Positions 7,423-13,217 of a stretch of 15,237 nucleotides of DNA are shown here, piece after piece. Under the pieces are notes generated by a model. That model made no database searches. It saw only the letters and a list, made by a program, of their open reading frames with translations, and was not told where the DNA came from. Numbering within the stretch: the first letter of the stretch is position 1; each line of letters starts with the position of its first letter. Source of the stretch: an uncultured Bacteroides sp. (GTDB lineage: Bacteria; Bacteroidota; Bacteroidia; Bacteroidales; Bacteroidaceae); the NCBI GenBank assembly GCA_902388495.1, contig CABMPP010000052.1:1-15237 (forward strand), in the 5' to 3' direction. A program made the translations under genes and the position numbers.

Positions 7423-7460
7423 AAAGAACAGTTTTCATTGCAAATAACCTTTCATTGCCA

Positions 7461-7474
7461 ATACCTTCGGGTAT
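7461..7474 (+). terminator. short hairpin with UUCG tetraloop
   Basis: ATACC-TTCG-GGTAT forms a 5-bp stem closed by the very stable C(UUCG)G tetraloop, 38 nt after the barrel stop codon and followed by AAAAGG. There is no T-run, so it more likely stabilises the mRNA 3' end or works together with the larger hairpin 6 nt downstream. Confidence 0.4.
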
Positions 7475-7480
7475 AAAAGG

Positions 7481-7514
7481 AATCCCCGGAATGCTGGAGT
7501 GCATTTCGGGGATT
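7481..7514. terminator. bidirectional rho-independent terminator
   Basis: Arms 7481-7494 (AATCCCCGGAATGC) and 7501-7514 pair over 14 bp with a single G-U, around a 6-nt loop, and A/T-rich sequence flanks both sides. It lies midway between the convergent barrel genes ending at 7422 (+) and 7543 (-), so it can serve both operons. Confidence 0.8.
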
Positions 7515-7542
7515 ATTATATTCGGGAGGGAAGGGGAGAGGA

Positions 7543-8448
7543 TTACCAATACCACGCTACACCGAAAGAGTAGGGTGTTACTTCCGGGCCTTTGTTTTTC
7601 TGGAACAGTCCGTAAGTAGAATAGCGCAAGTAGATGCCGATGTCACCGTAACCGGCTTGTGCCAGCAGGTTTACACCTACGGGATGTACATACATGCCTT
7701 TGCCTACCGTCTGTTTTTTGCCTCCGTTGATGCGTGAGAAGGATTTTACTCCATGACGTATCTCAAACTCCGGACCGGCATTGAAGAATACTTTGCTGCG
7801 GCCTGCCTTCTGCTGCCACTCCAGCAGTACGGGGACGCGGAAGAAGAAGTGGCGCAGCCGGCTTTTGCTGTAGCTGGTGGTTTCGTCGCCTGCGGTGAAG
7901 AAGCTTTCTCCATCTCCTTTCAGCAAGGCATAGTTGCCGTCGATGTTGAATGAACGGTATCCCCAGCTGACGCCTAAGTTGACTCCCCAGTGCGGATTCT
8001 TCTTGAAGTTGTGATAGACGGACAATAGATTGAAGCCGAACTCCCAGGATTTTGACAGATCGAGGTTTGCCTCTTTGCTTGCACCGAATGACAGGAAATT
8101 GTCTGACATCCGGCTGAAGCCGATGAATACTCCCGAGCAGTGCGGATCGTACGAATTATACCTTTTTTTCTGCGGGATGAACGGCAGTGCATCCAGGAAA
8201 GTACGTTTGTCTGCATCTACCTTTTCAAGATACACCCCTTCAAAGATTTGCACTTCTTTCTTTTCACCTTCTTCCAACTGCTCTTCATACACTTTGATGC
8301 GCATGTCTCCTTTTCCCTTGCGGATGATGATGGAGTCTCCTTGTGTTTTCACAGTTGTTTTTTGTTCGGGGTCAGTCTGTTGCTGAGCGGATAAGTGGCC
8401 GGCCGGTACTGCGAACAGGCAAGCCAGGATCATAACTTTGGTTTTCAT
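7543..8448 (-). CDS. outer-membrane beta-barrel protein (last gene of ECF operon)
   Basis: A 301-residue protein with a signal peptide (1-21, cleavage near LSA-QQQ). A charged periplasmic segment rich in Lys and Glu (about 25-80) follows, then from about residue 105 a series of amphipathic strands with alternating aromatics (SGVFIGFSRM, WEFGFNLLSVY, HWGVNLGVSWGYRSF, RHFFFRVPVLLEW, GDIGIYLRYSTYGLF), ending FGVAWYW. This resembles PorT-like or OMP_b-brl domains, with about 8-10 strands. It is the fourth gene after an ECF sigma factor, its putative anti-sigma factor and a small secreted protein, with only 20 nt before it. Context suggests it is either a target or a sensor of that envelope regulator. 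The exact function is unknown. Confidence 0.78.
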   Translation of the reverse strand: MKTKVMILACLFAVPAGHLSAQQQTDPEQKTTVKTQGDSIIIRKGKGDMRIKVYEEQLEEGEKKEVQIFEGVYLEKVDADKRTFLDALPFIPQKKRYNSYDPHCSGVFIGFSRMSDNFLSFGASKEANLDLSKSWEFGFNLLSVYHNFKKNPHWGVNLGVSWGYRSFNIDGNYALLKGDGESFFTAGDETTSYSKSRLRHFFFRVPVLLEWQQKAGRSKVFFNAGPEFEIRHGVKSFSRINGGKKQTVGKGMYVHPVGVNLLAQAGYGDIGIYLRYSTYGLFQKNKGPEVTPYSFGVAWYW

Positions 8449-8468
8449 ATTGTATATTGTTTTTAATG

Positions 8469-8939
8469 TTATTGCGGTTTATAAAGCATATCCATCATTT
8501 CTTTTTCGCTGAGCATGCCTTCGATATAAATCAGGGTGCCCATCGAGTCCTTGCCGGTCTTGAAGAGGATGTAGCGGTTGAGTTCCTTCCCGTCGCGCTT
8601 TACCCCTTGCAGTTGGTAATAGGCACTCCGCAGAACGCCGCTTTCCATTACTTCCTGGGCTTTCTTTACATTGTCCTGCTTGTCGTGGGCGAGGGCTTGC
8701 TGTATCTCCTGGCGATAGGGCGTTACGTTCTTGAACACAAGGCTTTTGTAGGTAGTCATGCGGTACGACTTCAGGATGCTGCCGTTCAGTTCCACCCGGG
8801 TTACGTCCTTCTGTTCGCCGTACTTGTTGAATAAGGAGGCTATCTGCAGGCCATCTTGTGCTTGGGCAAAGACTGGCAGGCAAATCAGCAGGGAGAGGAG
8901 GAAGAAACCTCGCAGGCGGATAAGTATAGATGTTTTCAT
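8469..8939 (-). CDS. small secreted protein of unknown function in ECF sigma operon
   Basis: A 156-residue protein with a long signal peptide (basic RLRG, then a hydrophobic run FFLLSLLICLPVFA, cleavage near AQAQ at 25-28). The mature part is about 128 residues, mixed alpha/beta, with QIASLFNKYGEQKDVTRVEL at its start and an amphipathic helix AHDKQDNVKKAQEVMESG. No cysteine pair, lipobox or enzyme motif is seen in the mature region. It looks like one of the small Bacteroidetes periplasmic DUF families found beside ECF sigma factors (DUF4252 or DUF6108-like is possible, not verified). It lies 13 nt after the anti-sigma gene and 20 nt before the barrel gene, so it is in the same transcript and probably acts in the periplasm with them. 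Confidence 0.75.
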   Translation of the reverse strand: MKTSILIRLRGFFLLSLLICLPVFAQAQDGLQIASLFNKYGEQKDVTRVELNGSILKSYRMTTYKSLVFKNVTPYRQEIQQALAHDKQDNVKKAQEVMESGVLRSAYYQLQGVKRDGKELNRYILFKTGKDSMGTLIYIEGMLSEKEMMDMLYKPQ

Positions 8940-8952
8940 AACCTGGTTTATA

Positions 8953-9381
8953 TTAATGTTGAAACAGTAAGTTACTTAAATCTTCATCGGTGAAGCTGGC
9001 GTTCTGCAAGGCTTCCATCGCTTTGGCTTCTACCAGTTTCTCGTCCGTATAGCGTTTCCCGTCAATGATTACATAATTTTCGGGAGTGGCGGAGAGCGGG
9101 AAGATTCTGGCTATTGCAAGGAGCAGAAGCAATCCGGCTGCAATACCGCTGAGGGTATAGAGCGCACGGTGCAGGAGGGCAGGCTTCTTCAAAGTCGGCA
9201 CGGATGCCTGTTCCTCCTCTTGTCCGGCTTTTGCTTCCCGGTCTATGTAGGCAAACAGCGGACGGTATACTTGCAGATGTTCCGGCACTTCCTTTTCTGT
9301 AAAGAAACGGCGCAGCTCCCGCTCTTCTTCGCAGGAGGTTTCTCCTTCGAAATATTTGTTCAACAGTTCGTCTATCTTCAT
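8953..9381 (-). CDS. putative single-pass anti-sigma factor
   Basis: A 142-residue protein with an N-terminal cytoplasmic helical region (1-70) containing MKIDELLNKYFEGETSCEEE, a beginning typical of Bacteroidetes anti-sigma/FecR-type regulators. One membrane helix follows at about 73-95, then a short periplasmic tail of 45 residues (VIIDGKRYTDEKLVEAKAME). It lacks the HxxxCxxC zinc motif of ZAS-type anti-sigma factors and lacks the FecR domain, so it is a minimal version. Its ATG overlaps the TGA of the sigma gene by 4 nt (ATGA), the usual coupling that keeps sigma and anti-sigma in balance. It probably tethers the sigma factor to the inner membrane until a periplasmic signal is sensed. The role is inferred from position and topology. 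Confidence 0.72.
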   Translation of the reverse strand: MKIDELLNKYFEGETSCEEERELRRFFTEKEVPEHLQVYRPLFAYIDREAKAGQEEEQASVPTLKKPALLHRALYTLSGIAAGLLLLLAIARIFPLSATPENYVIIDGKRYTDEKLVEAKAMEALQNASFTDEDLSNLLFQH

Positions 9382-9899
9382 GACTCATTTCTCCTTTTCT
9401 TTTCTTGAATGGTTTGCAGGTAAATGTCCCTCACTTTCTTTCTCGCTCTCGACAGGTTGCTGCGTATGGCTTCTGCTCCGCAGCCGGTTATTTCGGCGAT
9501 TTCATCCGTCTCGTATTCCTCGATATCTTTCATCCGCATGATGGTGCGCTGAAGAGGGGGCAGCGAGTCGATGATTTCGTGCATCAGGTGCATTTCATCT
9601 TTTATCTCCAACAATCGTTCCGGTGTTCCGGTAGGTGCTGCTGCCTGTACGTTGTCCAGGGGCAGGTTGCTGCTGTGCTTGCTCCGCCACATGTCTATGC
9701 AGAGGTTGTGCGTCAACGTCGTGGCAAAGGCTTCGATACTGCGGTATTGCTCCAGTTCAAGCCTTTTGTTCCATAGCTTGAGCAATACTTCCTGGACAGC
9801 ATCTTCGGCATCTTCCGGATCGTCGGTCAGCTTCCGCGCATAGTTCAGCAGCTTGGCGCGGAGAGGAAGAACGGTTATTTTGAATTGTTTGAGTTCCAT
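9378..9899 (-). CDS. ECF-type RNA polymerase sigma factor
   Basis: A 173-residue sigma-70 family protein of the extracytoplasmic-function class, with only regions 2 and 4. Region 2 (about 12-75) has the core-binding DAEDAVQEVLLKLW and the -10 recognition part SIEAFATTLTHNLCIDMWRSK. A linker at 76-100 is followed by region 4 (about 105-160), with LPPLQRTIMRMKDIEEYETDE and the helix-turn-helix IAEITGCGAEAIRSNLSRAR. The length is normal for the family. It opens a four-gene - strand operon and overlaps the next gene by 4 nt. ECF factors redirect RNA polymerase to envelope-stress promoters when released from the anti-sigma factor. Autoregulation is plausible from the GGAAAC/TCACG pair upstream but unproven. 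Confidence 0.93.
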   Translation of the reverse strand: MELKQFKITVLPLRAKLLNYARKLTDDPEDAEDAVQEVLLKLWNKRLELEQYRSIEAFATTLTHNLCIDMWRSKHSSNLPLDNVQAAAPTGTPERLLEIKDEMHLMHEIIDSLPPLQRTIMRMKDIEEYETDEIAEITGCGAEAIRSNLSRARKKVRDIYLQTIQEKKRRNES

Positions 9900-9930
9900 T
9901 TACATTGTTATGACGAACGAGTGGCGCAAA

Positions 9931-9959
9931 CGTGACATTGCAAACACAAAAAAGTTTCC
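9931..9959 (-). promoter_or_regulatory. possible promoter of the ECF sigma operon
   Basis: On the - strand GGAAAC (9959-9954) is followed after 18 nt by TCACG (9935-9931), about 32 nt before the sigma ATG. The layout resembles ECF promoters with a GGAAC-like -35 element. Alternatively CACGTTTG (9935-9928) may be a degenerate TAnnTTTG housekeeping -7 box. The sequence alone does not decide between them. Confidence 0.3.
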
Positions 9960-9964
9960 AATAA

Positions 9965-9997
9965 AAAAGGGACTTGCTAAAGATAGCAGTCCCTTTT
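9965..9997 (-). terminator. rho-independent terminator after rubrerythrin gene
   Basis: GGGAC, a bulged T, then TGCTA pair with TAGCA and GTCCC around a 4-nt AAGA loop (stem 9969-9993). The stem is flanked by A-runs on the left and T-runs on the right. On the - strand the hairpin is followed by a run of T residues, 24 nt after the rubrerythrin stop, so it terminates that transcript before the sigma operon begins. Confidence 0.8.
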
Positions 9998-10020
9998 CTT
10001 ACATTACTATAATTACCGGA

Positions 10021-10578
10021 TTATTTTTTGAAGTAGCGATTGTACAAGCCTTCAAAACCTTTACCATGACGAGCTTCGTCCTTAGCCATTTCGTGAACGG
10101 TATCGTGGATAGCATCCAGGTTCAACGCTTTGGCACGGGTAGCAATGCGCTTCTTGTCTTCGCATGCGCCGGATTCAGCGTTCATTCTCTTTTCGAGGTT
10201 TGTTTTGGTATCCCATACACAGTCGCCCAGCAGTTCGGCAAACTTGGAAGCGTGTTCTGCTTCTTCCCAAGCGTAACGCTTGAAAGCTTCCGCAACTTCG
10301 GGATAACCTTCGCGGTCGGCCTGGCGGCTCATAGCCAAGTACATACCAACTTCTGTACATTCGCCCATGAAGTGGTTGTTCAGGTCTTTAATCATTTCGT
10401 CGTCGCAACCTTTGGCTACGCCGATAACATGCTCGTCAGCGAAAACCAACGGACCGTCAGCCTTAGCTTCTTCTACTTCAACGAACTTGCTGGCAGGAGC
10501 CTTACACAATGGACATTTCTCGGGAGCTGCGTCACCTTCGTATACGTAACCGCAGACAGTACATCTAAATTTCTTCAT
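10021..10578 (-). CDS. rbr: rubrerythrin with N-terminal rubredoxin domain (reverse rubrerythrin)
   Basis: A 185-residue cytoplasmic non-haem iron protein that reduces hydrogen peroxide in anaerobes. The domain order is reversed compared with the classical protein. The rubredoxin iron site comes first (C6, C9 in RCTVCGY; C22, C25 in KCPLCK), followed by a four-helix ferritin-like diiron domain from about residue 55 to the end. Candidate diiron ligands are E73 (GECTE), E106 and H109 (EEAEH), and E168 and H171 (DEARH). Reverse rubrerythrins of clostridia and Bacteroides take electrons from NADH via reductase partners; no reductase gene is adjacent. It lies 69 nt downstream of a PerR-like regulator on the same strand, with tandem repeats in the gap, which supports control by peroxide. 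Confidence 0.93.
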   Translation of the reverse strand: MKKFRCTVCGYVYEGDAAPEKCPLCKAPASKFVEVEEAKADGPLVFADEHVIGVAKGCDDEMIKDLNNHFMGECTEVGMYLAMSRQADREGYPEVAEAFKRYAWEEAEHASKFAELLGDCVWDTKTNLEKRMNAESGACEDKKRIATRAKALNLDAIHDTVHEMAKDEARHGKGFEGLYNRYFKK

Positions 10579-10595
10579 TTTCTTTCAGATTTTAA

Positions 10596-10645
10596 ATCAG
10601 TTGAATTAGTTATTCTTTATATCAGTTGAATTAATCATTCTTTGT
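10596..10645. repeat. 25-bp tandem repeat upstream of rubrerythrin gene
   Basis: Two copies of a unit beginning ATCAGTTGAATTA and ending ATTCTTT occupy 10596-10620 and 10621-10645, with a period of 25 bp and about five differences. Each copy holds a GAAT-N5-ATTC dyad. The repeat fills most of the 69-bp gap between the regulator stop and the rubrerythrin start. The spacing of about 2.4 helical turns is compatible with tandem operator sites; it may also be a simple duplication. Confidence 0.75.
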
Positions 10646-10647
10646 CT

Positions 10648-11064
10648 TTACGCGTTCTTTTTCTCAATACAGTGTTTGCAGATTCCTTTGTAATAGTAGT
10701 GGACTTCTTGTACGTCGTGTCCATCCAAATCCATGTCTACTACTTTCTTTACGTTGTCATCGCATTCCAGGTCATAAATCTTTCCGCAACTCTTGCACAG
10801 AAAGTGACCGTGCGGGCTGGTATCTGCGTCATAACATGTATTTCGTTCATCAATGGTCAGTGTCTGTGCAGCACCTTGTTCACTCAGCAATTTTAGTGTG
10901 TTGTATACCGTTGTCTTCGACAATGTAGGTATAGAGGGAGCCAATGCTGTGTAAATTTCATCCACTGTGGGATGCGTACGATGCTTTATCAGATAGTCCA
11001 TAATCGCCATGCGTTGCATTGATGGCTTAATGTTGTGCTCTTGCAATCGTTTTACTACATCCAT
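10648..11064 (-). CDS. perR: PerR-like Fur-family peroxide regulator
   Basis: A 138-residue Fur-family repressor. The N-terminal winged helix includes QRMAIMDYLIKHRTHPTVDE and the recognition-helix region LSKTTVYNTLKLL (48-60). The C-terminal dimerisation domain has two CxxC pairs (C90/C93 and C129/C132) for structural zinc. The five residues aligning with the regulatory metal site of Bacillus PerR (H37, D85, H91, H93, D104) are all present as H31, D79, H85, H87 and D98. Asp at 79, where Fur proteins have Glu, favours PerR over Fur. The gene directly precedes rubrerythrin, a classic peroxide-defence target. A 7-1-7 dyad in its own leader suggests autoregulation. Assignment to PerR and not another Fur-type protein is an inference from these residues and context. 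Confidence 0.85.
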   Translation of the reverse strand: MDVVKRLQEHNIKPSMQRMAIMDYLIKHRTHPTVDEIYTALAPSIPTLSKTTVYNTLKLLSEQGAAQTLTIDERNTCYDADTSPHGHFLCKSCGKIYDLECDDNVKKVVDMDLDGHDVQEVHYYYKGICKHCIEKKNA

Positions 11065-11083
11065 ATCATCTCAATTTTCAAAC

Positions 11084-11098
11084 TTGTAATAATTACAT
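11084..11098. promoter_or_regulatory. Per/Fur-box-like 7-1-7 inverted repeat
   Basis: TTGTAAT-A-ATTACAT contains the perfect palindrome TGTAATAATTACA (11085-11097). Against the Bacillus Per box TTATAATNATTATAA, 11 of 14 half-site positions agree. It lies between the promoter (-7 box 11113-11120) and the ATG of the PerR-like gene, where bound repressor would block initiation or elongation. Autoregulation is inferred. Confidence 0.6.
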
Positions 11099-11112
11099 TT
11101 TTAATTCACTTG

Positions 11113-11143
11113 CAAAGATAGAGACTTCTTTTCATTCTCCAAA
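11113..11143 (-). promoter_or_regulatory. promoter of the perR-rbr operon
   Basis: On the - strand TTTG (11143-11140), a 19-nt spacer and TATCTTTG (11120-11113) match the Bacteroidetes -33/-7 consensus well. Transcription would start near 11106, leaving a leader of about 42 nt that contains the 7-1-7 dyad. Confidence 0.75.
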
Positions 11144-11181
11144 AGATTTCCATCATTTTTTTATTGGTTTCTTAAAAATAC

Positions 11182-13080
11182 TTAGGCAAGCTTGTCTGCG
11201 GGGTGAACAGGAATTTCCAGCCAGAACTCTGAGCCTTTCCCTACTTCGGAACAGATGCCGACGGTTGCCCCCATCTTTTCTGCAATCATGCGGCAGATGG
11301 ATAATCCCAGTCCGGTGCCTTGCCTGAAGCTGTCCAGCTTGACAAAGCGTTCAAAGATTTGCTGGTGCTTTTCGGGAGCAATACCGCATCCGGTATCGCG
11401 GATAAAGAGGCGGAGCTTTCCGTCTTTGGGAGGATAGTAGCCGATGGTGATGCTGCCTTCCGCAGTATATTTTATGGCGTTGGAGATGTAGTTGCCAAGT
11501 ATCTGCATGACCCGGTTTTTCTCCGTATGGAGGAGGCACTTGTCAAGGGAGGGCGCCAGTATACATTCCACATTTTCCGGCATCCGCAGGTGGAAGGCTT
11601 CTCTCAGTTCTTCGAGGCAGTGGTTGATATCTACATTACTATATGAGAATTCCAGCAGTCCGGCTTCTATTTTTGATAAATCGAGGATATCGTTGATGAG
11701 TTGCAACAGCAGGTAATTGTTGTTCTCGATGATTTTTATGTACTCGCGGTTTTCCGGTGTATCGGCAGTTTCGGCGAGGATGCTGGAGAAGCCGACAATG
11801 GCATTGAGTGGTGTACGTATCTCGTGGCTCATATTGGCAAGGAAGGCTGATTTTAGCCGGTCTGCTTCTTCGGCATGTTCTTTGGCCTTGATAAGTTCCC
11901 TTTTAACTTTCAGTGAACGGGCGTGGTATACGGAATATAACACGATGGACAGCAGGATGAAAAAGCCTGTCAGCCAGATGTAGACCCTGTATTGCTGGTA
12001 GAATGTAGGGGGCTTGTGGTAGTAGATGGCTTTGTCGGGGTACAGTTTCTCCGGGATATTATACCATTTCAAGTCTGCATAATTAAGATAGGTATGAGGT
12101 GTGCCGCCGTCTTGATAGGGGATGGAGGATGCCGGTTCTCCATCCAGGATACGATTGATGACGGACATTGTGGTATCTGTAAAATCTGAAATGGAGATAT
12201 AATGTCCTCCTGCAAACAGATTTTCCTGCAAGTTCAGATCTGCTATGGTGAATATCGGTACTTCGAGGAATGTAGGGAGTATTTTCTTCAGATGGTCGGA
12301 CAGGTAATAATTCTCTCTTTTTCCGTATTGCTGAAACCAGGAGTAGTAGATGATTCCGGCGGTTTTGCCGTAAGTTTTCAGTGTGTCCAGCAGTTGTTCG
12401 GTATTTAGTATGTCCGATGACAGCTGTTCGAGTTTCATATCCGGGAATTCTGCCTGCATGGTTTGCCGGACCATCTGACGTGTGACGACGCTGATGTACC
12501 GGTGGTCTGAGATAAAGGCAATCCGTGTAATATCCGGCTGCAACTGTTTGATCAGGTGCAGGGTTTCTGATATAAAATAGGGCTGTTCTAAGACTGTAAT
12601 GTTATATTTCTTATTGAATTCCTCGATGGGAATGCTGTTTTCCTCAGTCAGTATGGCTTTGGACAATAAAGTTTGCAGGTCGGCGGGTACTTTTTTGCGT
12701 GAGTAGCATAGTACAACGGGAATGTCTTTCCACGGACCGCAGAAGAGGGGGGCGCTGACCATCCAACCGGGATCGCCTATAATCACTACTGCTTTGGGCG
12801 GATCGGGGAATGTTTGCAAAACCTTTTCTTGCAACTGCTTTACTTCCTCTTCATCATTTAGCAACGGTATTGACAAGAAAAATTCTTTTAAGACCATCTC
12901 TTGCTTACTGATGCGACGGTGCAACTCATCACTGAAACTTTTGGTCCAGGCTTCTTCTTTATTGATAGAGTTGAGTAGCAATATATAATCTTTATCTGTC
13001 TCTCCGGCTGAGGCAGATAAAAAGGTGGCCAAGAATAGTAGAAAGAATGATATGCACTTAAATGATGGATGTATCCTCAT
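11182..13080 (-). CDS. membrane sensor histidine kinase with periplasmic ligand-binding-like domain
   Basis: 632 residues from the ATG at 13080. An in-frame GTG at 13092 would add four residues, but the ATG is followed at once by a normal signal sequence (MRIHPSFKCISFFLLFLATF). Residues 27-350 form a large periplasmic domain with alternating alpha/beta pattern (KAVVIIGDPGW, DIPVVLCYSRKK, ITRIAFISDHRY, TAGIIYYSW, EVPIFTIADLN), like the two-lobed ABC_sub_bind/periplasmic-binding fold. One membrane helix is at about 366-384, then a short coiled linker. The HisKA domain has the phospho-acceptor H419 in SHEIRTPLNAIVGF. The ATPase domain has the N-box GNYISNAIKYT (529-539), G1 DTGCGIAP (562-569) and G2 GTGLGLS (588-594). 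It has no receiver domain and no response-regulator gene beside it, so its partner is elsewhere. The ligand is unknown. Confidence 0.9.
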   Translation of the reverse strand: MRIHPSFKCISFFLLFLATFLSASAGETDKDYILLLNSINKEEAWTKSFSDELHRRISKQEMVLKEFFLSIPLLNDEEEVKQLQEKVLQTFPDPPKAVVIIGDPGWMVSAPLFCGPWKDIPVVLCYSRKKVPADLQTLLSKAILTEENSIPIEEFNKKYNITVLEQPYFISETLHLIKQLQPDITRIAFISDHRYISVVTRQMVRQTMQAEFPDMKLEQLSSDILNTEQLLDTLKTYGKTAGIIYYSWFQQYGKRENYYLSDHLKKILPTFLEVPIFTIADLNLQENLFAGGHYISISDFTDTTMSVINRILDGEPASSIPYQDGGTPHTYLNYADLKWYNIPEKLYPDKAIYYHKPPTFYQQYRVYIWLTGFFILLSIVLYSVYHARSLKVKRELIKAKEHAEEADRLKSAFLANMSHEIRTPLNAIVGFSSILAETADTPENREYIKIIENNNYLLLQLINDILDLSKIEAGLLEFSYSNVDINHCLEELREAFHLRMPENVECILAPSLDKCLLHTEKNRVMQILGNYISNAIKYTAEGSITIGYYPPKDGKLRLFIRDTGCGIAPEKHQQIFERFVKLDSFRQGTGLGLSICRMIAEKMGATVGICSEVGKGSEFWLEIPVHPADKLA

Positions 13081-13160
13081 GATAATAGACACCGGTTTTC
13101 GTTAAATGAGCGCTAAATTACGAGTAATTCGGTGAACGGCAAAGTGAAACAACTGATAAT

Positions 13161-13192
13161 TTTGTGTTTGTAGATAAATTACCGTATTTTTG
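13161..13192 (+). promoter_or_regulatory. promoter of nadE
   Basis: TTTG (13161-13164), a 20-nt spacer and TATTTTTG (13185-13192) form a good Bacteroidetes -33/-7 pair. A start near 13199 gives a leader of about 19 nt before the nadE ATG. No comparable promoter is clear for the divergent kinase gene in the same region. Confidence 0.7.
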
Positions 13193-13217
13193 TGGCGAAT
13201 AAATAAGTAACATCCTT

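Noticed and set aside
9853..10629. + strand open frame of 258 codons opposite the rubrerythrin gene
   Set aside because: Antisense to rubrerythrin and across its terminator; no family resemblance.
13081..13092. GTG at 13092 as the start of the histidine kinase
   Set aside because: The ATG at 13080 gives a standard signal sequence without the four extra residues, and no ribosome-binding site favours the GTG; it remains possible but less likely.
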